DNA from: a virus
Virus record (IMG/VR): IMGVR_UViG_3300024433_000064
Span: 1-22,491 of that record
DNA length: 22,491 bases
Direction: 5' to 3' (one strand)
The notes under the pieces: generated by a model
What the model saw: only the letters and a program-made list of their open reading frames with translations
The model's database searches: none
What the model was told of the DNA's origin: nothing
Translations under genes and position numbers: made by a program
In this document: one piece after another, positions 14,908-22,023 of the stretch
How the letters are laid out: every line of letters begins with the position of its first letter
Numbering within the stretch: the stretch's first letter is position 1

Positions 14908-15269
14908 ATAGAAATATGAAAAATAAAGTTTATGTCATCCAGGACATTCCTGGTACCAGAGAAGGTCGTCCCAAAATAAACATTATTGGAGCAACTGAAT
15001 TTGGTGATCTAAAAGTTTTACTACCTGAGAATGCACAAATAATTTTAAGTGCAGGTCCATTAGTTTTTAAATTAAGAAAAGCATTAAAAGAATACACGGA
15101 AAACGATTATCTTTTACTCACAGGTGATCCTGCAATTATTGGAGTTGCATGTTCTATTGTATCTGATATGACTAATGGGAAATATAAATTATTAAAATGG
15201 GACAAACAAGAAAGAAGGTATTATCCGATTGAAATTGATTTATATCAAAAAATTTCTGACGAGACTTGA
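14901..15269 (+). CDS. Conserved-type marine phage protein of unknown function, 122 aa
   Basis: A 122-aa protein with the pattern VYVIQDIPGTREGRPKINIIGA near the start, then GDLKVLLPENAQIILSAGP and YLLLTGDPAIIGVACSIVSD. These phrases recur in marine phage replication modules, where the family has no assigned role. LLTGDPAIIGVACSIVS could be a nucleotide- or metal-binding loop but no known motif fits. Start choice is uncertain: ATG 14901 lies within the -35 box of the divergent promoter; ATG 14916 (MKNKVYVIQ) is an alternative. No clear Shine-Dalgarno precedes either. It ends inside the -35 box of the following promoter. Confidence 0.7.
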   Translation: MSNRNMKNKVYVIQDIPGTREGRPKINIIGATEFGDLKVLLPENAQIILSAGPLVFKLRKALKEYTENDYLLLTGDPAIIGVACSIVSDMTNGKYKLLKWDKQERRYYPIEIDLYQKISDET

Positions 15270-15294
15270 CAAACTTATTTTAAGGGATTATATT
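15266..15294 (+). promoter_or_regulatory. Strong sigma70-type promoter of the replication module
   Basis: TTGACA (15266-15271) overlaps the TGA of the preceding gene and is followed after exactly 17 nt by TATATT (15289-15294; one mismatch to TATAAT). The predicted start near 15301 lies about 17 nt before the next ATG at 15318, leaving room for the Shine-Dalgarno-like GAAAGG. From here the + strand runs without an obvious terminator to the window end, so this is the likely main promoter for the replication genes. Confidence 0.78.
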
Positions 15295-15317
15295 AGAAAG
15301 AATAGAAAGGTTATATT

Positions 15318-15869
15318 ATGAATAAAATAAATTTTGAAGACGATAGAATAGAATCAGTAAAAGCAGTTGCGGATCCTAATACTTTATCACAAAAGGTGAT
15401 GGAGTTAAAAGATTTAGAAGATGAAATAGCTAACGCTGAAAACTCTGTAAAAAAATTAAAAGAAAAAGCTAAAATCATTTCACAAGTTGAAATTCCTGAA
15501 ATGATGGAAACTATGAATATTAAAAAATTAAAGCTCAAAGATGGTGAGTCTGTTGAAATTGGAAAATTTTACAGCGCATCTATTCCAGAAGAAAATAAGG
15601 AAGCAGCTTTTAACTGGCTTCGAGAAAACGGCCTAGGTGATATCATTCGTAATGAAATCACTGTTACCTTTGGTACGGGCGAAGATAACAAGGCGAGCAC
15701 TTATGCGACCCTTGCTAAGGGACAGGGATACGAACCTATCCAGAAAGTGGGAGTACACCCTCAGACCCTTAAAGCAACTCTCAGGGAGCGTGTTGAGTCT
15801 GGACGAGACATGCCCTCTGAGATTTTTAAAACGTTTGTAGGTAACCAAACAAAAATAACAAGGAGATAA
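15318..15869 (+). CDS. Replication-module protein with coiled coil and conserved C-terminal domain, 183 aa
   Basis: First gene after the strong promoter. Residues about 25-60 form a charged coiled coil (VMELKDLEDEIANAENSVKKL as a rough span). Residues 70-100 are beta-like (KLKLKDGESVEIGKFYSAS). The C-terminal half is compact (NWLRENGLGDIIRNEITVTFG, QGYEPIQKVGVHPQTL, RDMPSEIFKTFVGN). Proteins ending VHPQTLKATLRERVE occur in other marine phage replication regions, without a known role; a DNA-binding or ssDNA-binding accessory role is a guess from position. A stretch inside it (about 15681-15820) is 52% GC with G/C-ending codons, quite unlike its neighbours. The stop lies six bases before the next gene. 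Confidence 0.7.
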   Translation: MNKINFEDDRIESVKAVADPNTLSQKVMELKDLEDEIANAENSVKKLKEKAKIISQVEIPEMMETMNIKKLKLKDGESVEIGKFYSASIPEENKEAAFNWLRENGLGDIIRNEITVTFGTGEDNKASTYATLAKGQGYEPIQKVGVHPQTLKATLRERVESGRDMPSEIFKTFVGNQTKITRR

Positions 15870-15872
15870 CAA

Positions 15873-15907
15873 GCGATGCAAGAAACGCGAAACGAGAAGC
15901 AAGTAGC
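15873..15907 (+). repeat. 7-nt-periodic purine-rich repeat, copy 2
   Basis: Five heptamers in register, each ending in C: GCGATGC, AAGAAAC, GCGAAAC, GAGAAGC, AAGTAGC. The start codon of the gene at 15876 lies inside the first unit, so the repeat encodes its N-terminus (QETRNEKQVA). Confidence 0.55.
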
Positions 15908-16607
15908 AACGAAAAAGTCATCTCTTCCTTCTTCAATATTATTTGAAGATGATGCAGGTGCAGGTTTAGAAAAAGTAAACAATGAAAGTATTGCTTTACC
16001 TATTCTTAAACTTTTACAGAATGGTTCCGGAGAAGCAAAGAAAATGAATGCAAATTACATTGAAGGTGCTGAACCTGGAATGTTCTTGAATACAGTTACA
16101 AAAAAATTGTATGATGGAGCAAAAGGCATAACAGTTGTGCCTTGCCATTATAAATTAGAATATCAAGAATGGTCTGATTTTGGAACGGGTCAAGGAAGAC
16201 CGGAAAACATTTATTTGGACGATTCTGATATCCTATCTAAAACAAGTAAAGATCAAATGGGAAAAGATAGATTACCTAATGGTAATTATATCTTAACTGT
16301 GGGTCAACACTTTGTTTTAATTGCAGGGGAAGATGGAGGAACAGAAACTGCACTAGTATCTATGAGTTCGTCTCAAGGTAAAGTAAGCAGGAAATGGAAT
16401 TCCATGATGTTATCCATTACCATGCAAGGTAAAAATGGACCATACACACCCGCATCTTACAGTCATATGTATAAATTAAGTTCTATACTGAATACTGGTA
16501 AAGGTCTTGAGTGGTACGGTTATGCGGTTCAAAAAATTGGACCTGTAGAAGATGTAGCTGTCTATGAGAGAGCTAAACAATTTTACAATAGTTTAAATAA
16601 TAAATAA
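15876..16607 (+). CDS. Putative ssDNA-binding / replication accessory protein, 243 aa
   Basis: A 243-aa protein with a polar N-terminus encoded by a 7-nt repeat, then ALPILKLLQNGSGEAKK (about 41-57), GAEPGMFLNTVTKKLYDG, GITVVPCHYKLEYQEW, and a beta-rich C-terminal half (YILTVGQHFVLIAGEDGG, ALVSMSSSQGKVSRKW). Proteins with LPxLKLLQ and VVPCHY-like patterns are common in replication modules of marine and other phages, where they are often taken to be single-stranded DNA-binding proteins; I cannot prove this here. The position ahead of the primase supports it. Shine-Dalgarno AGGAG (15861-15865) lies 10 nt before the ATG. The gene is followed by a stable hairpin. Confidence 0.65.
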   Translation: MQETRNEKQVATKKSSLPSSILFEDDAGAGLEKVNNESIALPILKLLQNGSGEAKKMNANYIEGAEPGMFLNTVTKKLYDGAKGITVVPCHYKLEYQEWSDFGTGQGRPENIYLDDSDILSKTSKDQMGKDRLPNGNYILTVGQHFVLIAGEDGGTETALVSMSSSQGKVSRKWNSMMLSITMQGKNGPYTPASYSHMYKLSSILNTGKGLEWYGYAVQKIGPVEDVAVYERAKQFYNSLNNK

Positions 16608-16615
16608 AAATAATA

Positions 16616-16653
16616 TAGGGGCGCAAAGGTGGTTTGAGTCCATCGCGCCCCTA
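16616..16653 (+). promoter_or_regulatory. Stable intergenic RNA hairpin before the primase gene
   Basis: A perfect 9-bp stem (TAGGGGCGC 16616-16624 with 16645-16653), an AAA bulge (16625-16627), a second 5-bp stem (16628-16632 GGTGG with 16640-16644 CCATC, one G-U) and a 7-nt loop TTTGAGT. No U-tract follows; the primase Shine-Dalgarno (GAAGGGA) and ATG (16668) lie just downstream. It is very GC-rich in an AT-rich region. It may be an RNA processing or stabilising site, an attenuator, a protein-binding translational operator, or a DNA-level replication structure. Confidence 0.7.
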
Positions 16654-16667
16654 ACAGAAGGGACAGA

Positions 16668-18209
16668 ATGATAGAAAATTTTAGAGAAATATTTGATGGC
16701 CTAAGATCGGCTTATGGTATTACAACCAAAACTGGAGAAATAAGAGCAAGAGACGGGAAACACGAAACTAAGAATAGTATTATTCGAAGTGAACCGCACA
16801 TTGGTCTTTATACTAAACATTTAAATGGAGAAGAACCTGCGCTTGGAATTATTCCAATTAACGAAGAAAATAATTGTAAGTGGGGTTGTGTTGACATTGA
16901 TGAATATGATTTAAATCATAAAGAAATTATAGACAAAACAAAAGATTTACCTACAACATTATTTAGATCAAAGTCAGGTGGAGGACATTTATTTATTTTC
17001 ACTAAAGATTGGGTCCCTGCATCATTAATGAGAATGAAATTAAAAATGGTTGCAGCCTTTATTGGTAAATCAGGTGCAGAAATTATTCCAAAACAAGATG
17101 TAAAGAGATCAGATAAAAGTGTAGGTAGCTATTTAAATTTGCCTTATCACGGTGGAACAAGAACGACACGATATGCATTTAATGAAAATGCAGAGGCCAT
17201 GTCACTAGAAGAGTTTATGAAACTCTATACATTTAGAGCATTAACAAAACAACAATTAGAAAAGTTTGAAATTAAAGGACCTAAAAAACAAGAGAGTGAT
17301 GACTTTGAAGGTATACCTCCATGTTTAAAAACTTTATTATCAAATAAAGTATCAGAAGGAGGAAGAAATGATACGTTGTTTCATTTAGGTGTTTATCTCA
17401 AAAAAAGATTTGATAAGAATTGGAAAACTAAAATGCTGTTGTATAATACAAAGTATTTTGATCCACCATTAAGCGATGATGAAGTTATTACCGTTTCTAA
17501 TTCAATTGAAAAAGAAGAGTATAAGTATAAATGTAAAATAGAACCGATGCATAGTCATTGTGATCCCATGGCATGTGCTATGGCAAAGTATGGTGTCGGT
17601 GATGGTGATCTTCCTGGAATATTACCCGGATCCATTGAAAAGTATGAATCGGATCCACCGATTTATGTTGTTTCTATTGATGGAGATCAAGTTGAATGTG
17701 ATGATGAAACCTTATGGAATCCAGATAAGTTTGGTATGGCATGTATGAATCAAACTCAAAAAATTATTGATGTTGTATCTAAACCTTTATGGAGAAAACA
17801 TTTAAAAAAATTATTTCAAGATATTCAAGATATCCCAGCACCTGAATCTTCTAAATTAGATGTACAAATCAAGGACTTATTTGAACGATTTGCAACAAGA
17901 GCACCAGGTAAAAATATTGGTGATATTAGAAAGTCTAAAGCATTTACAGAAAATGGTGTCACCATGTTTAAGTGGACAGATTTTTGGATCTTCTTAAGTA
18001 AGAATGGTTGGGACATTAGAAGAATGAATAGTATTAAAACACAAAAATTTTTTATTGATTTATATGGAGGTAAAGAAAAATCTCCTAAAATTGATAATAA
18101 GACGACACGAGTTATTGAAATTGAAGAACAAAAAATATCTGAACCGATTGTAAGAGAATCTAAAAAGAAACAATCTGCATTTAGAGTGGTAGCTGGTGGT
18201 AAAGAATGA
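16668..18209 (+). CDS. Archaeo-eukaryotic-type primase with PriL-like cysteine domain
   Basis: A 513-aa predicted primase or primase-polymerase. Catalytic AEP motifs: motif I VDID (D76, D78), motif II SKSGGGH (S103, H107), then EIIPKQD (138-144) and GSYLNLPYHGG (153-163), close to TOTE/PrimPol-type AEP domains. The next region (about 214-312) begins IPPCLKTLL (C219), continues GGRNDTLFHLGVYLKK, and has C289, C298 and C303 near YKCKIEPMHSHC. Four spaced Cys with a PPC start recall the 4Fe-4S C-terminal domain of archaeal/eukaryotic PriL, so this may be a natural PriS-PriL-like fusion. The C-terminal 200 residues (WRKHLKKLFQDIQD) are unassigned and helical. The TGA overlaps the following helicase start by 4 nt (ATGA), tying the two together. 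Confidence 0.82.
   Translation: MIENFREIFDGLRSAYGITTKTGEIRARDGKHETKNSIIRSEPHIGLYTKHLNGEEPALGIIPINEENNCKWGCVDIDEYDLNHKEIIDKTKDLPTTLFRSKSGGGHLFIFTKDWVPASLMRMKLKMVAAFIGKSGAEIIPKQDVKRSDKSVGSYLNLPYHGGTRTTRYAFNENAEAMSLEEFMKLYTFRALTKQQLEKFEIKGPKKQESDDFEGIPPCLKTLLSNKVSEGGRNDTLFHLGVYLKKRFDKNWKTKMLLYNTKYFDPPLSDDEVITVSNSIEKEEYKYKCKIEPMHSHCDPMACAMAKYGVGDGDLPGILPGSIEKYESDPPIYVVSIDGDQVECDDETLWNPDKFGMACMNQTQKIIDVVSKPLWRKHLKKLFQDIQDIPAPESSKLDVQIKDLFERFATRAPGKNIGDIRKSKAFTENGVTMFKWTDFWIFLSKNGWDIRRMNSIKTQKFFIDLYGGKEKSPKIDNKTTRVIEIEEQKISEPIVRESKKKQSAFRVVAGGKE
16741..16768 (+). repeat. 7-nt-periodic purine-rich repeat, copy 3
   Basis: Four heptamers ending in C: TAAGAGC, AAGAGAC, GGGAAAC, ACGAAAC. It lies near the 5' end of the primase gene and encodes roughly IRARDGKHE, in a charged loop ahead of the catalytic core. 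Confidence 0.45.
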
Positions 18210-19744
18210 CAAAAATAAAAATACCAGGACCTCCTGGCACAGGAAAAACGCATAGACTTATACATCATTATTTAGATATTGAACTCAATCAAAATAAAAC
18301 AAGACATGAAAGAATCTTGTATGTTGGATTTAGTAATGCTGCGGTTGATGAAGCTAGAAAAAGAATAGACAGTTTATATCCTGGAAATAAAATTATTGTT
18401 TCAACCTTACATGCACTTGGAAAACAAACTTTAAATTTAGATTCTAATTTATTACTTAAAGGTAAACGTTGGAAAGAATTTGCAGATCGTTTTGGACATA
18501 ATGATTTAAAATATGATTCAACAGAATCTGAAACTGGTTTTTATAATTATGACGACAATTATTTAAAAGTTATTGAGTATGCAAAAAACAAATTAATTTC
18601 CCGAGATGATTTAGGTCATGCAGCAGAAGAGTTGGGAAAAATAAATGATCTTAATATTGATCGTTGTAAACAAATTTATCAAGACATTGAAGACTTCAAA
18701 CGTGATGAAAAAATGTATGAGTTTTCAGATATGATAAAAAAGTTCATTGACGAAGAATGCGCGTTGTCCCTCGATGCAGTCTTCTTAGATGAAGCACAGG
18801 ATCTGAATCCTCTGCAATGGAAGATGTTTTATCAAATCGAACGTGATTGTAAGAGATCGTACATTGCAGGGGACGACGATCAAGCGATTTATTCGTTTCA
18901 AGGTGCTTCCGCAAAAGAGTTTATTGAATTAGAGGGAGAAGTAGATCCACAAATACAATCAAACCGAGTTCCTAAACGTATTCATCAAAAAGCAGTATCC
19001 ATATTAATGAATATTGAAGAACGATTACCTAAACAATGGAACCCAAGAATAGGTGATGAGGGCGAAGTTATTGAACATATGGAGATTGAAGACATTAATT
19101 TTACAAAACAAGACTGGATGATTTTAGTAAGACGAAATAAACAGATGAGCTCTATTGTTGAGCATTTAGAAAACAATGGTCTATATTTTGAATGTAAATA
19201 CGGAAAACTTTTAAACACGTCTTTGTTACGAGCATGGAGAATCTGGGACCGATTGAATCAAGGAGCGAGCGTCAAGGGGCGAGAAGCTCAGCAACTTTAT
19301 GCAGAATGTTTTCAAGTTAAAACAGGACAAGTTCGACAAGGTTTTGCAAGTGGTAAAAGTGTAGAAGGATTAGACTCCGTTACATTAGATGAATTAAAGG
19401 CAGAACATGGATTACTTATTGAAGGTGATTGGAGACAACTCAATATGTCACCAGATCAAAAAGATTATATACAAGAATTATTAGATTCTGGTGAAAATTT
19501 ACATCAGCGTCCTAGAATAAAGATATCTACACTCCATAAAGTTAAAGGTGAAGAATGTGAAAATGTAATACTTTTTACAGATCTTAGTTGGTTCATTTAT
19601 AATGAGTGCACCAAAACAAGATCACTTACAGATACCGAACATCGAGTATGGTTTGTAGGTGTGACTCGTGCAAAGAAAAGATTATATCTCATGAGTCAAG
19701 ATCCAAACAAAGAACAATATAACATAGGAGAAGATATCATATGA
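18206..19744 (+). CDS. UvrD/Rep-like superfamily 1 DNA helicase
   Basis: A 512-aa SF1A helicase. Motifs: Walker A GPPGTGKTH (8-16), Ia LYVGFSNAAVDEA (38-50), Walker B LDEAQD (194-199) followed by NPLQW, III GDDDQAIYSFQGA (222-234), IV QSNRVPKRIH (251-260), V STLHKVKGEECENVILF, and VI VWFVGVTRAKKRL. This order is diagnostic of UvrD/Rep/PcrA helicases, 3'-5' motors that unwind duplex DNA or displace proteins. At 512 aa it is shorter than cellular UvrD (about 720 aa), so accessory subdomains are reduced. It overlaps the primase gene by ATGA and the next gene by another ATGA, so the three are translationally coupled. It may be the replicative helicase, since no DnaB or T7-type primase-helicase is seen in the window. 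Confidence 0.93.
   Translation: MTKIKIPGPPGTGKTHRLIHHYLDIELNQNKTRHERILYVGFSNAAVDEARKRIDSLYPGNKIIVSTLHALGKQTLNLDSNLLLKGKRWKEFADRFGHNDLKYDSTESETGFYNYDDNYLKVIEYAKNKLISRDDLGHAAEELGKINDLNIDRCKQIYQDIEDFKRDEKMYEFSDMIKKFIDEECALSLDAVFLDEAQDLNPLQWKMFYQIERDCKRSYIAGDDDQAIYSFQGASAKEFIELEGEVDPQIQSNRVPKRIHQKAVSILMNIEERLPKQWNPRIGDEGEVIEHMEIEDINFTKQDWMILVRRNKQMSSIVEHLENNGLYFECKYGKLLNTSLLRAWRIWDRLNQGASVKGREAQQLYAECFQVKTGQVRQGFASGKSVEGLDSVTLDELKAEHGLLIEGDWRQLNMSPDQKDYIQELLDSGENLHQRPRIKISTLHKVKGEECENVILFTDLSWFIYNECTKTRSLTDTEHRVWFVGVTRAKKRLYLMSQDPNKEQYNIGEDII
19260..19287 (+). repeat. 7-nt-periodic purine-rich repeat, copy 4
   Basis: Four heptamers ending in C: AAGGAGC, GAGCGTC, AAGGGGC, GAGAAGC; 18 of 28 bases are G or C in an AT-rich gene. 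It encodes about GASVKGREA in the UvrD-like helicase. The first 18 bases match copy 5 at 21898 with one mismatch, in the same reading frame. Confidence 0.55.
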
Positions 19745-19983
19745 CCACTAAAAATGACTTTGATCGAGTCTTTCCATCTATGAATCAAATAGGTGGAGAA
19801 CATTATAAAATGAAAATTCAACCTTACCACTTTATCATGGGTAATGACTTGAATTTTTTTCAGGGAAATGTAATTAAGTATGTTGTGCGTTATCAAAAAA
19901 AGAATGGCGTACAAGATTTAGAAAAAATAATTCATTATTGTGAATTAGAAATTGAGAGAATGAAAGGACGAAACAATGTATAA
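19741..19983 (+). CDS. DUF3310 family protein
   Basis: An 80-aa protein with the DUF3310 pattern: GGEHYK (18-23), IQPYHFIMGNDLNFFQGNVIKYV (read across about 26-48), and a C-terminal amphipathic helix with QDLEKIIHYCELEIERM. This small phage family is often annotated as nucleotide-kinase-like, though its biochemistry is unknown to me. The start overlaps the helicase stop (ATGA). The gene ends inside the first codons of a tiny out-of-frame ORF (19976). Its place between helicase and polymerase suggests a role in DNA metabolism. Confidence 0.9.
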   Translation: MTTKNDFDRVFPSMNQIGGEHYKMKIQPYHFIMGNDLNFFQGNVIKYVVRYQKKNGVQDLEKIIHYCELEIERMKGRNNV

Positions 19984-20053
19984 ATCAGGTCTTTACGATG
20001 TTGGTTTATTTACTTGTTTATGTTTATATGCATATTGGAGTTTAAATGTTTGA
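19976..20053 (+). CDS. 25-aa hydrophobic microprotein bridging to the polymerase gene
   Basis: ATG 19976 opens a 25-codon frame ending TGA 20051-20053. It overlaps the end of the DUF3310 gene by 8 nt and the start of the polymerase gene by 8 nt, exactly spanning the gap. The product, MYKSGLYDVGLFTCLCLYAYWS plus LNV, is mostly hydrophobic after a short polar start and could span a membrane once. AAAGGA lies about 7 nt before the ATG, a good Shine-Dalgarno. A coupling leader peptide or a small membrane protein are the two options; chance is possible at this length. Confidence 0.55.
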   Translation: MYKSGLYDVGLFTCLCLYAYWSLNV

Positions 20054-22013
20054 TGCCATGCAAGTCGAATGGAATGCACCTGATGGATTTCCTAATCTAT
20101 CTAAATTTAAATACGTTGCTATCGACTTAGAGACTCGAGATCCAAACTTAAAATCAAAAGGATCCGGTGCGGTTAAAGGGGATGGTGAAATTATTGGTGT
20201 GGCCATTGCTGTAGATGAGTCTGGTTTTAAATGGAAAGGATATTATCCTATTGCACATTCAGCAGGTAACATTGATAAAAGAATTGTTTTAGACTATGTC
20301 AAAGAAATATGTGGTTATGATAATGTAAAAATATTTCATAATGCGATGTATGACGTATCTTGGTTAAGGTCGTATGGTATTGAAATTAAAGGAAAAATTA
20401 TTGATACCATGGTTATGTTATCTTTAATTAATGAAAACAGAATGTGGTTTACATTAAACAGTGCCACTTGGGATTATTTACAAAAAAGAAAAGATGAAAC
20501 CGTTTTAAATGAAGTTGCCGCTTCGCAAGGTATTGATCCTAAATCTGAAATGTATAAATTACCTGCAATGTATGTGGGGCAGTATGCAGAAGCAGATGCT
20601 GCATTAACGTTAGAACTTTATCATGCGTTGAATAAAGAAATTGATAAACAAAATTTACATAAAGTTTTTAAATTAGAAACACAATTGTTTCCATGTTTAG
20701 TGGATATGAAATTTAAGGGCGTTCGGGTGGACGTTGAAAAAGCTCATATATTAGAGTCGCAGTTAATTTCAAAAGAAAAAGAATTATTGCAGTCAGTAGA
20801 AAAAGAAACAGGAATATACCCTGAAATATGGGCTGCAAGAAGTATTGCAAAGGTATTTGATAAACTTTCTTTAACATATGATAGAACTGAAAAATCAAAC
20901 GCGCCATCTTTTACAAAAACTTTTCTTCAAGATCATGAAAATCCTTTAGTTAAGAAGATAGCAAAAGCTAGAGAAATAAACAAGATGCATACCACATTTA
21001 TTCAAAGTATTTTAAAACATGTTCATAAAGGTAGAATTCATGCGGATATTAATCCAATAAGATCGGACAGTGGTGGAACAGTTACTGGACGATTTAGTTA
21101 TTCAAATCCTAATTTACAGCAGATGCCTATTAGAAATCCAGAACTTGGAGCTGATATTCGAGGATTATTTTTACCTGAACGAGAACACTTATGGGGATCG
21201 TTTGATTACTCACAACAAGAACCAAGACTTGTGGTCCATTATGCAGCTGATGATGAAAATATATCTCAACAAGATGCTGTTAAAAATATAGTTCAACAAT
21301 TTAAAAATGACTCGGTAGACTTTCACCAGGTTGTTGCAGACATGGCCGGTATTGAAAGAAAACAAGCTAAAACGATTAACTTAGGATTATTTTATGGAAT
21401 GGGAAAAGCAAAATTACAAAATGAATTAGGTTTAGAAAAACATGAGGCCGAAGCTTTGTTTGATCAGTATCATGAGAATGTACCTTTTGTAAAAGCATTG
21501 ATGAGACAAACCATGAATGCTGCAGAAGAAGATGGAGTCATACAAACGATTGGTGGAAGACATTGTCGATTTGATCGTTGGGAGATTAATGAATATACAC
21601 CTGGAGTCATGAAAAAACTTGGAACCAAAATAGAAATTGCTGAATTGTTTAGAGAGAGAATTAGAGAAAACTATCCAGAATTTACAGCTGAAAATTGGAG
21701 ACATGTAGAAAAAGATTTAACTTCTGAACATCCTAAAAAAATTAAAAGAGCGTTAACTTATAAGGCATTAAATAAGTTGATCCAAGGCTCTGCAGCTGAT
21801 ATGACTAAACAAGCTATGCTGGATTTATATAACGAAGGCATTGTCCCTCATATCCAGATTCATGATGAGTTGGATATTTCTGTGAGTGACGAGAAGCAAG
21901 GAGCGAGGGTCAAGGAAATTATGGAAAATGTCAAGCCAGGTGGCACGACAATGAAAGTTCCTAATAAAGTGGATGCCGAGTACGGTGAAACTTGGGGGGA
22001 CATCAAAGGATGA
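20046..22013 (+). CDS. polA: Family A DNA polymerase with 3'-5' exonuclease (PolA, Leu at the Phe762 site)
   Basis: A 655-aa phage replicative polymerase. Exonuclease motifs: Exo I AIDLET (D27, E29), Exo II HNAMYDVSW (N99, D103), Exo III YAEADAAL (D184), so proofreading looks intact. There is no 5'-3' exonuclease domain. Polymerase motifs: TGRFSYSNPNLQQMPIR (347-363), motif A FDYSQQEPR (D387), motif B RKQAKTINLGLFYGMG (438-452), motif C HDELD (606-610). The residue aligned with E. coli Phe762 is Leu446. An extra stretch of about 45 residues (roughly 525-570) separates GGRHCRF from the ALNKLIQGSAADM helix. The ATG overlaps the tiny upstream ORF. A 7-nt repeat near the 3' end encodes KQGARVKE. 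Confidence 0.96.
   Translation: MFDAMQVEWNAPDGFPNLSKFKYVAIDLETRDPNLKSKGSGAVKGDGEIIGVAIAVDESGFKWKGYYPIAHSAGNIDKRIVLDYVKEICGYDNVKIFHNAMYDVSWLRSYGIEIKGKIIDTMVMLSLINENRMWFTLNSATWDYLQKRKDETVLNEVAASQGIDPKSEMYKLPAMYVGQYAEADAALTLELYHALNKEIDKQNLHKVFKLETQLFPCLVDMKFKGVRVDVEKAHILESQLISKEKELLQSVEKETGIYPEIWAARSIAKVFDKLSLTYDRTEKSNAPSFTKTFLQDHENPLVKKIAKAREINKMHTTFIQSILKHVHKGRIHADINPIRSDSGGTVTGRFSYSNPNLQQMPIRNPELGADIRGLFLPEREHLWGSFDYSQQEPRLVVHYAADDENISQQDAVKNIVQQFKNDSVDFHQVVADMAGIERKQAKTINLGLFYGMGKAKLQNELGLEKHEAEALFDQYHENVPFVKALMRQTMNAAEEDGVIQTIGGRHCRFDRWEINEYTPGVMKKLGTKIEIAELFRERIRENYPEFTAENWRHVEKDLTSEHPKKIKRALTYKALNKLIQGSAADMTKQAMLDLYNEGIVPHIQIHDELDISVSDEKQGARVKEIMENVKPGGTTMKVPNKVDAEYGETWGDIKG
21884..21911 (+). 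repeat. 7-nt-periodic purine-rich repeat, copy 5
   Basis: Four heptamers ending in C: GAGTGAC, GAGAAGC, AAGGAGC, GAGGGTC, followed by AAGG. It lies right after motif C of the polymerase and encodes DEKQGARV. It shares AAGGAGCGAGSGTCAAGG with copy 4 (S = C or G). Confidence 0.55.
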
Positions 22014-22023
22014 TAGGAGACAA

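Noticed and set aside
17825-18268. 147-codon minus-strand open frame across the primase/helicase junction
   Set aside because: It is a shadow of two well-supported + strand genes; Cys/Ser/Phe-rich composition is typical of antisense frames in AT-rich DNA.
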